A program made the translations under genes and the position numbers. DNA of 64,000 nucleotides from assembly GCA_947462335.1 (NCBI GenBank), contig OX381710.1, positions 4,402,001-4,466,000 on the forward strand. The letters run 5' to 3'. The notes beneath the pieces were generated by a model. The model saw only the letters and a program-made list of their open reading frames with translations. It did no database searches and was not told the origin of the DNA. Origin of the DNA: Harmothoe impar (lineage: Eukaryota > Annelida > Polychaeta > Phyllodocida > Polynoidae). Shown piece by piece: positions 1 through 11,160 of the stretch; positions within the stretch are counted from its first letter, which is position 1, and every line of letters starts with the position of its first letter.

Positions 1-300
1 CGTTGTTGTTGTTGCCGCTGCGGCTGTGACTGCTGCTGTTGCTGCCGCCGATGCAGCTACTCATGCCACCGATGCCGACGCTGCTGCTGCTGATGCTGTT
101 GCGGCTGCCGATGACGCCGCTGATAACGCTACTAGTGCCCGCTCTGCCGCCCTTGCTACTGTCGCTGCTGCTGTTGTTGCTAATGCTCACGCTACTGCTG
201 CTGCCGCTGCTGCTACTGCTGCTACCGCTGCTGCCGAGGCTGCTGCCGCTGCTGCCGATGCTGCTGCCGATGCTGCCGATGCTGCTGCCGATGCTGATGT
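1..300. repeat. GCN trinucleotide repeat tract with an alanine-rich open frame
   Basis: The first 300 bases are almost entirely GCT, GCC and GAT triplets. A forward frame (26-484) reads as mostly Ala with Asp and Thr, another forward frame (39-473) reads as poly-Leu/Met, and a reverse frame (187-405) is also Ala-rich. All are explained by the triplet repeat. Beyond about 300 the sequence becomes complex and the forward Ala frame continues with a Cys-rich tail (residues ~125-145) before its stop. This could be the edge of a real exon cut by the window start, but nothing recognisable is encoded. Confidence 0.7.
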
Positions 301-600
301 TAGCAGTCGCGTCGACAAAGAATCGTCATTTGTCACTCTTAAAGCCGCTCCAGTGGAACGCGCGACGGGTAGTAGGGCTACCAACGCGACGGCCGGATGG
401 TGCAAATGGTGTCGTCGCTTCTGCTCGTGCGCTTGCTTTTCTTCCGGTCCTACCTGCTGCTGCTACGGTATGATAGTGTTATAGTGTTTGAATGAAAACG
501 CGCGTAGTTACACATAGACCCTGTTACAGATGTGCTTTTTTATTCGAAAATATAATTTTAACATAAGATGGAACTTGTTGTGTTTTTTTCTATATATACG

Positions 601-930
601 TTGTTTGTTTACAAACAGTCACGTGTCACGTGGTGTTGTTTACAAACAAGAGAGCCACGTGGTGTTGTTTACAAACAAACCCTAAGTAGGTCACGTTACC
701 CTAGTTACCAGAATGCCGGCTTCTGATTGGCTGAGCCTAAGTAGGTCACGTGACGTAAGTAGGTCACGTTACCATAGTTACCAGAATGCCAGCCTCTCAT
801 TGGCTGAGAGCTTCTAAGTAGGTCAGTAGGTCACCCAGAATGCTGGCTTCTGATTGGCTGAGAGCCCTAAGTAGGTCACGTTACCATGGCAACGGGTCAC
901 GTGACCAAATGGAGGCCTCTGATTGGCTGC
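601..930. promoter_or_regulatory. Clustered forkhead, E-box, CCAAT and RFX-like motifs
   Basis: Three palindromic TTGTTTACAAAC-type forkhead sites (about 604-617, 636-649, 665-678) alternate with CACGTG at 620, 627 and 656. CACGTG recurs inside two exact GTCACGTGAC palindromes (745-754, 896-905). Inverted CCAAT boxes (ATTGGC) lie at 726, 799, 853 and 922, and an X-box-like GTTACCATGGCAAC at 881-894. Much of the block is a degenerate tandem repeat of a CTAAGTAGGTCACGTTACC unit, so copy number partly explains the clustering. A TATATA stretch near 590 would suit leftward transcription. Promoter function is inferred. Confidence 0.5.
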
Positions 931-1559
931 ATGTCGATTGAGTAATAAACAGTACTTAACTATAGTCCCGTTCCGATACATACTATACTACTCCCCACTA
1001 GATTTAAAAATGGTTAGGTTTTAGAAATACTGACATCTGACTTATCTTTTCTAGCCCCTAAGAATGATGGCTTAAATCACAGTAGCGTAACTTCAGTACA
1101 TATTTTATCATTGTTGGCCAGTATAAAATTCATTATTGTGGTTAAGTGAGTGGCTAGATTGTTCTACATCACTGATCTCAACATTGTAGGTAAGTAATAG
1201 ATAGACTATGGTTATGAAAGGGTATGTAGAGCTGACCACAGTTTGCTCATATGACTTTTTGAAAAGGCAAACTAATTGACAATTTACAAGATATACATCA
1301 CCTGACATAAATACCTGTTACTGAAATATTCTCTATGCTTTAGCTCACATTTCTGTTACAGTAGTTCTATTCTGAATATAAATATACAAATAAATTCTGA
1401 ATGTGCCATATTACACATCGGGGCATTCATTTGTGTTTCACTGTTTGTCAGGGGAGGAAAAGGCATACGTAAAGGTTAGCATATACGAAAATTGCATACA
1501 CAGAAAACATCGTGACAAATTGGATAAATATGCATTCCACGCTGATGTGGGCTGTGAAT
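931..1559. other. Non-coding, nothing recognised
   Basis: AT-rich sequence with only short unrelated open frames. I see no repeat, RNA gene or motif cluster here. Confidence 0.5.
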
Positions 1560-1830
1560 AATTAGCTTGGTGGATGTGTTGTGTCCTTAGGCCATGAACA
1601 ACCTCTTTAGGGATGGAGGCAGCTGTACAGGAAAGTGGAACAAGAAGGTCATGTAAGCCCCTAAGGTAAGTTGTTCTAGCAATGGCACAGAGGGCATGGG
1701 GTGATGAATTAGAAACCTGTCCTACTGGGGGACTGTCTATCTGTCTTAGAGGCTAGAGCAAGCGTAATTCTTCTTCTGCATGAAGCTTTGCTGATAGTGT
1801 TTGCTTTTGTTTTTGCAAAGGCAGTAATAT
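1560..1830 (+). repeat. 3.2 kb repeat family, copy 1, module a
   Basis: This block contains GATGAATTAGAAACCTGTCC and matches 9300-9620 on the same strand and 50540-50760 on the opposite strand. Modules b to e of this copy follow at 2050, 7550, 8150 and 8930 after intervening insertions. No coding frame is shared by the copies. The family is not one I can name. Confidence 0.65.
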
Positions 1831-2049
1831 TGAACACGCACTTGCCGAAGTGATGGTTCTAAAGAATGTGATTGATTAATACACTTGTTATCTTAAACAT
1901 TAAAAACCATTTGTGTGATAAAAAAAACAGTGATGGATCTTCAAACAAATGGGACAATGATACTTGTGGGATGTTCTTAGACAAACTTCTGTAATTGCTC
2001 CAAGAGATTCGATCTCAATATATAAATTGTCAAAGTCTTGAATCATACA

Positions 2050-2400
2050 CATAATTATTCCAGTATAAAATAATTTCAATTTCCTTCATTGTACCAATTA
2101 CAGACAAAAACAGAGAAAATCAGAAAAAGAATAAAAATGAGTCTGTCAATTACCCTAATTAACTGTTGGCACTGCGGCCATTTATCTCAGGCTTGATGAC
2201 CAATGAAGGTTTCCCGAGTCTCATTCCTGACATAATGATGGTGAATTAAACTACCTCTTAATTAAAACTCCAACCACAAAGTAGGTGGATAATGACTGCA
2301 GCAATTCATCCACCTTTTTAGCCATGGTAACTGATTTAAATAGGTCTGCAATTATTCTCGCTCTGCCAGGACTAATGTCACAGAATGTTTGCTCATGTTT
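2050..2400 (+). repeat. 3.2 kb repeat family, copy 1, module b
   Basis: This segment shares long stretches with 19740-20010 (same strand) and 49900-50170 (opposite strand). Shared pieces include GGATAATGACTGCAGCAATT and TCAATTACCC(T)AATTA. The spacing to module a is about 0.3-0.4 kb, close to that in the inverted copy. Confidence 0.65.
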
Positions 2401-2589
2401 CAAATATTGTATCTAGTGTTATAATGACAATATCAACTGTCTTATAATATAAGTGCTTCAATATAAGAGCATTAGCTCCCATATAAGACTTGTCCCTCTT
2501 GGTTGAAATTGATTATTTGTCTTGCAGTTCTAATATGATAATATGCCAGCGTCATCCATATGTATAGGGGCCTTTCATTAGGTATGTTC

Positions 2590-2995
2590 TCACGCAGGGG
2601 GGGTGGGGGAGGTCATGGCAAATGCATACAAAAGGGTACATGATAACATGGGTAAAGGGGGGGGGGTCCAGAGCCATTTAAGCATGTACACTTTATGTAC
2701 ACATTTTCATTTTTTTGTGAGAGAAAAAATGTCAACCACTCTTGGGGGGTAACATCATGCACCAATTTTTAACCGATAGAGCGGAGGGGGGTTCGACCCC
2801 TTGACCAGCAAAACCTAACCTCCAGGGCTCAGGGGAAAGGTACACCAGTGAAAAAAGGGAGGGTCAGTTCCTCAAATGAGTATGTACATTGGGGGGGGGG
2901 GGGGGTCACCCTAATGCGTACATTATGCAACATAGGGGGTGGGGGGGGGGGGGGTGGGAGGGGTACATTTTCTGGGGAAAAATGCTTACATACTT
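2590..2995 (+). repeat. G-tract-rich element remnant
   Basis: Runs of 8 to 18 G alternate with GTACAT-like spacers, with the longest runs around 2890-2906 and 2937-2956. The style matches the C/G-tract elements at 23.5, 28.3, 34.6 and 53.3 kb, but no complete terminal repeats are visible here. The open frames across it are by-products of the G runs. Confidence 0.5.
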
Positions 2996-3059
2996 TATGG
3001 AAGCCCCCATATTTGCAGGGCTGTAACCTCCAGTGCTCATATGAACAAGGTGCCTAATT

Positions 3060-4289
3060 AAATAGTGAAAATTTTGTATTTGCAGATTTACAAAAATTGA
3101 CCAGCATATTAATGAACCTAATGGGCAAGTGCTTGAAGATGCTAAAATTATCATTGCTTTGGCCTTTAACTTTACATAAGATTTAAAGTTCACCTACACC
3201 AAATACCATCGTGGTGTAAACTGGGTATCACATAATCAGGGCCCGCAGCCTATGTAATCTACTCAGTATAGATAAAGGAATACTATACTACAAATGAGGC
3301 TAGAACTGTACTGGGCTCACAGCATCAACATCAAGCATAGAAAATGACTAAAGACAGAAGTAATAAGGAGCTGGGACACATCTCCCTTCCAGGCACACCT
3401 GGGACTTTCTTTACAACCACTCAGCAATTTGTCGTCTGAAAAGTCCTCCCCAAGTTCCGCTGACCAGACTTGTGTGTGAACGTGCTGGATTGTGCTCCGT
3501 CTACTTTCTGACAATGACAACTGTTACAATGGCCACCTGCTGCTGGTAATGAGTCCATCAGCAAACCCGTTCAAAGGTACTTTCCATGATCTAACTTATT
3601 ATAGATTGACGGACCAACAATTTTGCTTACTGTAAATTCCCATGTATAACCTGTATTTCACCTTCATCCCGCATCCCCATCTCAGGAAAATGCTTTAACC
3701 TGTTTCTGGGTTTAAAAAGGTATATTCTCGTACTGTAAAACCCTCAAATAACCAGCATCCTATATAGGCATGTTTGGTATCAAAGGAAAATTAAATTTGG
3801 GTCTTGTACAGCCCGCATAGTACCCAGGAATTTACAGCAATGACTTGCGGTAAATTAGCTTGATGCCTATAATAGGGAAAGAATATCCCAGGATTTTCTT
3901 TGGAGGCAATTCTAGTTTGGGTGCATTATATTTAGGCCATTAAGAGAAAAAAAAGAAATTTCTACATTTTTTTACACAGAAAATAATTCCGCAACACCAT
4001 CTCAATGACAATGCATGTTATATGATCATTAGAAACATGTTGAAGGCAAAAAAGAAGGGGGCACAGTCAGAATGAAATCATTCTGAAAATATCAAAAGAA
4101 ATTCTAACATATAAATTTACTGTATGAGCCTATCGGAATGGCAAATAGGAAATATAGTGACCAGGGTGTGGAGAATCCTAAGGTCTGGTACTTTAATGGC
4201 AGATGGAGGAAGATCATGCCGTTTAAGTGAATAAGCAAATACCTAATGTCTGCCTGAAGTACCAGCTAAGGGGGAACAGTAGAACACAC
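3060..4289. other. Non-coding, nothing recognised
   Basis: About 1.2 kb without a credible open frame. Short runs resembling the ATATAAGCC-type elements occur near 3720-3850 (TATAACCTG, AATAACCAGC) but are too weak to delimit. Confidence 0.4.
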
Positions 4290-4516
4290 TACCATAAAAC
4301 CTCCCGTATAAGCTGACCTCCCTTATAAGCCGACCCCCCACTTTCAGAGAATTTTATAAGCTGAATTAAGACCCATTTTAACATTGGTTAGCTATGAGTT
4401 TCTTGATGAAAACCCTCCCCTATAAGCCGACCCCCCTCTTAGAGACAATATTATGACCCAAATTCGACCTAAAATCTCAAAAAAAAAGGTCAGCTTATCG
4501 GAGAGGAGTTACAGTA
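4290..4516. mobile_element. Short inverted-repeat element, pogo/Tigger-like ends
   Basis: The block opens with TACCATAAAACCTCCCGTAT followed by AAGCTGACC. It closes with the diverged inverse, GGTCAGCTTATCGG to ACAGTA, so TA dinucleotides flank both ends. Internal ATAAGCCGACCCC copies repeat the terminal motif. A TA target and CCTC-TATAA-type ends are known for pogo/Tigger non-autonomous elements; the assignment here is inferred. A related element lies at about 54,615-54,790. Confidence 0.55.
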
Positions 4517-4986
4517 GGAGAAACCTGACAGCTTATTGTAACATGTAAAGGGTTACTATAGCATACTACAGTCTGGAGCCTTAAATACTTGTTATGTGAT
4601 GCAGGTGGAGCGCAATTCCACCAATGACTGTATACAGGTGTCAATTAATTCAACTGTAATTTGAATATAGTGCTCAACCTAGGTGCATGATATCATAAAA
4701 CTGACTATATAATGTTGTTGTATTCCGTATAATACAAACACCCTAAGTATGGGTCTGGAATATGCCGTATCATTTGTGAATATTTGTATCATAACTGTTA
4801 CATCATGTTCCTTGAATATTGACGCTATTTAGAAAATCATTTGATGAATAAATACACGTTTACAATTCAAAAAAATTGTAACGCCATATATGGCATATTT
4901 ACTTACAATAACGAGAAACATAACGTAAATATCAGAAGTTAGTTCTTCATCAATCTCAGATAGTTTAAGATTGTGATACACCCACC

Positions 4987-5366
4987 CCAGTCACCATAGG
5001 TCCCTGGGGGCCCATATTTGTTTTACTTTTGCCAGCTGGGCTTGCCCATCTCTGGCTTATGGTTCTTTTTGTCCAGGGCTACAAGTAGGAGCCCGGTGGT
5101 AGCCCAGATGGGCCAGCCCACAAAAACACTTTTGCATAAATACATTGTAAATATTTCGGAACATACAAATCTGATTTCCCTCCAAAATCATGATTTATTA
5201 TAATTTTTTCTAGTGTGTGCTAAATCTGGGCTAGGGCTGGGCACTTTGAATCTGGGCTGACCCATCTGGGCTCCACCTGGTAGCCCTGGACAAATAGGAC
5301 CAAAACCCAGGGTGGGCTAATCAGCTTGCCCAGGTAAAAACACATATGGGCCCCATTGACTGGGAC
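4987..5366 (+). mobile_element. 380 bp inverted-repeat element, copy 1
   Basis: The ends read CCCAGTCA...GGCCCATAT and ATATGGGCCCC...TGACTGGG and are inverted relative to each other. Subterminal GCCCAGATG/CATCTGGGC motifs are also inverted. The full length aligns with the opposite strand of 33,827-34,205, which defines both boundaries. There is no coding capacity, so it is a MITE-type element. I cannot pick out a convincing target duplication. Confidence 0.75.
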
Positions 5367-5379
5367 TTGATGTGTTCCA

Positions 5380-5530
5380 AACAGGAGTACACAAGTGGAC
5401 ATGAACCAGAAGGAGGCAGGTCTGCATTAGGAGGTCTGTACATTGTCTGACCCCTCCCCCTCAGGACATCATCCATCTGTCTGAGGCTGCTACTGACGTC
5501 AGCCATCTCCACCCTTATCCCTATAGGGGC
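5380..5530 (+). repeat. Locally duplicated segment, left copy
   Basis: GCATTAGGAGGTCTGT, the following CTGTCTGACC and CATCATCCATCTG all recur in the same order at 5880-6010. The two copies are separated by the TAAGGCC-family element at 5538-5787, so the duplication probably predates or accompanied that insertion. Confidence 0.6.
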
Positions 5531-5537
5531 TGGGGTC

Positions 5538-5787
5538 AACAAAAAAAGTTTGTGTCAGGTAACATGGGAGGAAAAAGTCTGGTAGGTTGGTCGGATGTTT
5601 TTTGTTTGATTTTCTTTTCTTTAAAACATGAATGTACTAGCCAATTATTTTTGAATACCCAAAAATTGACCAAAAAAGTTTTGAAATGTAAAAATGTCTT
5701 CACAATTTCATTAAAAAATATATGGTTGGCCCCGTTTTGATAGGTTCTGTCGGGCGACCTGAAACAAAACTCTTTTTTATGGCCTAG
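5538..5787 (+). mobile_element. TAAGGCC-family short inverted-repeat element
   Basis: The left end carries AAAAAAAGTTTGTGTCAGGT and the right end ACCTGAAACAAAACTC, then TTTTTTATGGCCTA. These are the two inverted ends of the better-preserved copy at 45,524-45,834. The internal sequence is AT-rich and non-coding. The outermost TAAGGCC is decayed on the left. Confidence 0.65.
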
Positions 5788-5879
5788 GTACCCGTCTACT
5801 AGGGGTTACATATATAAGGCCTTTAATGCAAAGTACACAGCACATCAAACCACCATTCACCCCTAAAGGGTTATCTGTA

Positions 5880-6010
5880 AGAGGCAGTGTGCATTAGGAG
5901 GTCTGTGCCCTGTCTGACCACCTCCTCTCAGCCTCAGTGCATCATCCATCTGCTTTACAAGGCCTCTCCAAATAACATCCTTGTTTCTCATCACCACGCA
6001 CATCTCCAAA
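5880..6010 (+). repeat. Locally duplicated segment, right copy
   Basis: This is the partner of 5380-5530, sharing GCATTAGGAGGTCTGT and the GACCNCCTCC...CATCATCCATCTG order. No coding potential is conserved between the copies. Confidence 0.6.
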
Positions 6011-7545
6011 ATCTTATTTTAAAGATTCCTTTATTTGCAAATTTGATTGGAGAAACATGATAACAATGGATGAATATGGGCTCATTTTTTATCAAATTGA
6101 AGTGTAGAGTGCTTAGAAAACATGCATATATATATATTCACAACTTGTGTAGATCATTTATATTTTAATTACTTCAAGATCTGCAAATAAAAACGAAATC
6201 TAGTTCAGCAACAGCCTACCTGTTTAGCCTTCAGCAAAAAGAAAAAAAGGAAAAAAAAAGCACCATTGTCATAATTCTCATGGCTTAGTGATCAGAAACA
6301 AGGATATCGTTTGAGTGGCCTAAATGCTGCAAGTCATGTCACATAGTCTACAAGATTGTCATAAACACATTGTATCTAGCCACAACTGGATTTGACTTTT
6401 TCCTCTTCTTTTTCTTTTGATATCATCCTTGATTCCTGAGGTTGATTATCTTTCAAATGTATTTTTTTCAGAAACAATCAAATGAGCGAGACAAAATTTT
6501 CATCAGCACACTGTTCCTCTATACTACCATGTCATACTGACATCAATAATCAAGGGTCTTGTTTTAACTGCCTTCTCACTCAATCGGTCCAAGGTAAGTC
6601 TTTAGCTTCGTTTGCAGTAAATTGCTTCTCTAGATCGTACGAAAGCAGACTTATTCAATGTGTTCAACCACTTGGTCTATATTCAACAGGTGTCCCCTGC
6701 CTTATTCCTATAACACTATATCACCCCCACACCTCACTATCCCCTACCTCACCCTTACCCTGCCCATTCACATGCTAACCATTCATAGTGTCCCTCATGA
6801 CTACAAGACTGTGCCGTCCAATGGCTGACCACCCCTTCGGGAGTTATGTCCAACGATGGGCTAGGCAGATTTTGAACCACTCTCCAATCATTGGAAGTAT
6901 CCCTTAGAAGTCTTTGGTCCAGTCTTCTCACATCAGTTAAGTTTTACACGACTGATTTTAGGATCAAGTCATACATGATATCTTATTAACTTTCTGGAAG
7001 ATGTTTACTCTGTATCATAGCTTCCACTGAGCTCTCATGTAGATACTCCAATTAGTGTTAGCTCCCATGTAGATCTATGCTCCAGTTAGTTTGTAGTGGT
7101 ACACATTGGTGCCTATTGCACTGTAATAGACAATTGGTTATATATATAGACACAGCTGCACACTGGGGTGACTGAGTCAGTGGTTATTGCCTGAGTGGTG
7201 CTTGGGCCGTGTTGCACGCTGGCCGAGTGCAATACTTATATTTACATTATATTTACATGGGAAAAAAAGAGATTAAACTTTCCCAGGGGTCACATGACTC
7301 TCAGAATGTGCAATATGGCCACAGCATAAAATACATTATATGGTTGTTGCATGCTGTCCCAGGGATTGGCCCTCCCATTGCTTTAACCTTGCTGTCAAGT
7401 AGTAACAATAAAGTAAATACATATATACTACTCACTTATGAAGATAAAACCACTTGAAGACTCATGATTCTCAGTGAATATCCCATCACTTGTTTCAATA
7501 TTTCTGTGCCTACAAATAAAGATGTGTTTATACAGCCAGCAGAAG
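6011..7545. other. Non-coding, little structure
   Basis: AT-rich sequence with A-tracts around 6230-6265. At 7022-7090 there is a short internal repeat of CTC(C/T)ATGTAGAT. No gene or element boundary is visible. Confidence 0.4.
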
Positions 7546-7549
7546 ATTG

Positions 7550-7700
7550 GATCTCCCTCTAAGACCTTCACAGCTTTCTGCAGACTGTACAAAGCTATAG
7601 CAGAAAGGACCTGGGAGTTGGTGCCAGGCTCCCAGGAGGCAAGGACCCATTTTAGTGCTGGCCTGCTCTGAGTCTACTGAAAGTCAGACAGTGCAAGACT
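7550..7700 (+). repeat. 3.2 kb repeat family, copy 1, module c
   Basis: GCAGAAAGGACCTGGGAG and CTCCCAGGAGGCAAGGACC align with 20,590-20,700 and with the opposite strand of 49,440-49,510. The reading frames through module c look partly alike in the copies (an RT...L..GSQ.A.T.FS pattern). That can follow from DNA similarity alone. Confidence 0.6.
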
Positions 7701-8139
7701 TTCGGGTGAGAGTGGTTTTAGTGACAATGACGCTGACTTTTCTGAGTGTGTACTGTAGACACAAAACACTGGCTGCCAATGTTGTTTTGATGTTTATTTA
7801 AATTTGATTTAATGCTGAACTGAATGGTGTGCCCAATAGCCTAGTTCTCCAATCTATCCTGGGGTTGGTTAGTTTCAAGCTAAGCACACAAAGTAGGATG
7901 CGAGGACCTTTTGTGTCTGTGAACTGTCACTTTTATATATATGATTTTTCAACAGTCCCATTCCCTTATTGCGCAATGCCTCTCTCATCTAACCTGCCTA
8001 TATATTCTTGCCCTTGGTTTTGTAAATGAGGGACATAATTTTGCCATTCCTCTATCAGGCTATTTTATAGCCTGTCAGTAATATTTTTAAGTACAACATC
8101 ATTGCACTGGCATCAGCAGTCAGATACAATGAGTAGACA

Positions 8140-8400
8140 GGAGTAAAAGACAGGCAGGTTTTCACATAGACCAGTTAGCAGTCGGGAGGTACAAGGCCTG
8201 TCTCTATCACCCTCTAGAGCAGCCCAGCACTACAATAGCCAATTTAGGTTTCCAAAATGGATTCCCTGTCTATACTACCTAGTACAGTGGTCCATACTTA
8301 AAGCAACTCCAGAGCAGCATGATCTAATAATGAACACCTGTCATCTGGCTAGCAGCTTCGAACCCTAAATTCAGTGCCATAAACCCTATTGTTTTAGGTA
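8140..8400 (+). repeat. 3.2 kb repeat family, copy 1, module d
   Basis: The stretch ending GGTTTCCAAAATGGATTCCC, with upstream TCTATCACCCTCTAGAG, matches the opposite strand of 48,330-48,460. It also matches, more weakly, 21,040-21,080. Downstream CAACTCCAGAGCAGC is likewise shared with the inverted copy. Confidence 0.6.
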
Positions 8401-8929
8401 ATCCAAATTTCTATACCAAAACAAAGTACCATATCTAACATAAAGTATTTTGAATCCATGCAGCATGACAAATTAGATGGTGTAACCCGCTCTATCAAAA
8501 TAGGCTCCTTTGTAGCAGGTGCAATTCTGAATGCTTAAGCTTGGAAGCAGCATGTCGGGCCCTTTAAGCTATCTCAATTATTCCCTCCATTGTAATTGTT
8601 TTCCATATTTTGAGGGACACCTATCTAATAATTCATAAGTATAAGACCATCTTCTGTTAATGATTGTTGGAGATTGAATTGGTTCAAAAGAAATTAAACT
8701 TAACTATTTGTGAAGAAGACTAATAAATGCCAGTAGAGAGAGAGAGAGCCCAGAGAAACTTACAGAATGAAAGCAAGAATTAGGAGTTGTATTCCAGAAA
8801 TAAGTATTAGGAATAACAGGCGGGAAGGTTAGTATGATAGGGTGGCTGTATAAACAGTAACAAAGTGATTCTCCTCTGTTTGTGCTGTCTCAGCCTGCTG
8901 GTCCACGATGATACATGCACCGATCACAA

Positions 8930-9060
8930 GGTGGCCTTTAGAGGTAGCTCCAAGACTAATGTGTCTCTGTGCCCGGCCTGCAGCCCTGCTAACCTGTCAT
9001 CGCCCACACCAGCAACAAAAACACCTGCTGAGCATTCTGCTTTGTTCTGTATGCTGCTTT
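8930..9060 (+). repeat. 3.2 kb repeat family, copy 1, module e
   Basis: CTCCAAGACTAATGTGT and ACAAAAACACCTGCTG occur in this order here and, inverted, at 47,580-47,665. This extends the collinear order of modules to a-b-c-d-e. Confidence 0.55.
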
Positions 9061-9299
9061 CATGTTGTATCTTGGGTGGGATTTTAGGGGTGTTTCTAAG
9101 TTTAGATCCTAAAGGTTTGTTATAATAAAGATCATTGTTTCGGAAATCTAAACTTCTTAAGAGCCAGCATCCAGATCACAGCCACATTACTGGAACAATT
9201 GCTTCAGTTTTTCATGATTATACTAACCCATATGTAGACATTTATATGAAGAATAAGATTAAAATGTACTGTGCCTAGTGGAGTCTGAATTATCATCTC

Positions 9300-9620
9300 T
9301 GCCAAGGGAATATGAGCACCATGTGTAAGCATGCTAGCAGCTGCAAAGGACAGTAGCATAAGAAGGTCAAGCAGGCTGATTAGGTTAGTTGTTGTAGCAA
9401 CCGCACACAGGGTGTAGGGTGATGAATTAGGAACCTGTCCTACTGGGTGGAGGGGGGGACGGTCAGGGAAGAGGGGAGCTGGGGAGATGAGACTACCAAT
9501 CCTTCCCCTGCCTGGTTTAGTTTGAGTGTATGGTAAAAATTGATCTTCTTCTGTATAAAGATCTTCACTGATACGGTTTGCTATTATTTGTCTTCCTAAC
9601 AGTGTTATTTACTTTGAGTC
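9300..9620 (+). repeat. 3.2 kb repeat family, copy 2, module a
   Basis: GGGTGATGAATTAGGAACCT and the downstream TTCTTCTGTATAAAG...TTTGCT stretch match module a of copy 1. The remaining modules of this copy resume only at 19,740, so roughly 10 kb of later sequence separates them. Confidence 0.6.
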
Positions 9621-9841
9621 TTGAGGGATTAATTGTATCCTTACTCCTTACTAGTATGACAAATAAAACACCTTAAAACCTTAATCACCACATAGGGGTC
9701 TCTCATAATATGTGGGTCCAGTGTGAGTCCAGTGTTGGTATAGAATTTAACTAGAGAGTTTAATTTTCAGAAACCAGGATAAGTGTAACTCATTGTCTTT
9801 TATATTTATCAAACAGATGCACCAGCTTACACGCTCTTTTA

Positions 9842-9900
9842 ACACTACTTGTTACAAGTTATTTTTAAGGAAATTAAAAATAACTTGTAACTAGTAGTGT
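9842..9900. repeat. Near-perfect 27 bp hairpin
   Basis: The arms 9842-9868 and 9874-9900 are inverse complements at 26 of 27 positions, with a 5-base loop GGAAA. The core is TTACAAGTTATTTTTAA and its complement. A transcript of either strand would fold into a tight AT-rich stem. It could be a tiny fold-back element or a small-RNA precursor; no flanking target duplication is evident. Confidence 0.75.
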
Positions 9901-10394
9901 TTATAGTGTAATTCATTTTGGTTTAGAGTGGGGACAAGTCTTAGCTCCCTAGATTATCTCTTGCTATTATTTTGATATCAAAGCAGGGTTCTCCTAGCCC
10001 CTTCCAGCAAGCTTTTTTGTCAAAACCGTATCCCTGTCACCCAGAAGGAATCTAAGACTCCACCTTCTTGCCCTGCGTTAGATTCACTGCCTATTCTTCC
10101 CATCTTGATCATAACCTCCTGTTTACAGGTGAAGTGGGTTGTACATCCCATCCCTCCCCTTTCAGCTGAACTGTGTCTTGGGTGTGTAAGGGGGAGGTGG
10201 TGTTAGACGTTAGGTTAGAGCGTGAAATCCCCCTGCCTGTTATAGAGGTCCCAACCTGCTACTCTGCAGTGAAGAACAACCTTTTTAAATCCTTTAAAAA
10301 CATTTTGTTTTTTTCTATTGATGCATAACATCTTGGAAGCTATCTATGTGGGTATTGTAGACGGGAATGAATACATAAAAATATGGTTCTAAAC
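9901..10394. other. Non-coding, nothing recognised
   Basis: No credible frame, repeat or motif cluster seen; a few C-rich and T-rich stretches only. Confidence 0.4.
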
Positions 10395-10659
10395 CTGCCA
10401 AGGGGCATTTTTTAGTACAATTGTTCTGAGATGCTTTTTGGGGTAATTTGGGCATGCTGAATCCAATTTTTTTTGACCCCAAGAGGAAAAAACGTTCTTT
10501 CTGTGTCTAAGGACCAAAACAAAATGGCCGCCATTCCACTCAGAGAAAACCTAAAATCATGCATTATAATAGCAGTATTGAACCTTATGAAGTCCTTTAT
10601 ACCCCAAAATGACAAATCTGTGGTAGATAAGTTGTTTTTTATATTTTTTCCTTCCATTC

Positions 10660-11160
10660 AGGCTCCTAGAACTGTTGCCTAGCAACCGTCACAGGATTTG
10701 TTGATTTGCTTGACAACGGCCCTATATCGACCTTTTATCATAATTTTCAGGTAGCCTACTCCCCCTAAATCTGGTCCAAGGATTTCAATGACATCATCCA
10801 TTTGTTGCTAATGTAAATGGTTGCCTAGCAACAGCTATTCTAAATGTTTATTTGCCTAGCAACACATGCATCAAGAGGGCATAGGTCATTTTAATCGTGC
10901 CTATCCCCACTAAAATTGTCACAGGGATTTTAATGATATTATCCATTTGTTGCTAATGTAAATGGTTACCAAGCAACTGCTATTCTATATGTTTATTTGC
11001 CTAGCAACCCATGTTCCTAGGGGTCATAGATCAATTTTAATGGCACCTTACCCCACTTAATAGATAAAAAGGATTACTTTGTGTTGATAATGTCTTTATT
11101 AAGTACAGTGGGTGTCTAGAAATAGCCATTTTATTTGCTTATTTTCTAGCAACAAAGGTA
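10660..11160. repeat. ~145 bp tandem repeat carrying RFX X-box-like palindromes
   Basis: GTTGCCTAGCAAC lies at 10,674-10,686 and 10,820-10,832. Close variants follow at 10,851, 10,965 (GTTACCAAGCAAC), 10,996 and 11,142. The unit around ATCCATTTGTTGCTAATGTA starts near 10,784 and again near 10,929, a period of about 145 bp, with degraded partial units on both sides. The palindrome matches the known RFX-factor X-box. It may instead be a protein-binding repeat of the adjacent mobile gene's downstream region. Confidence 0.7.
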
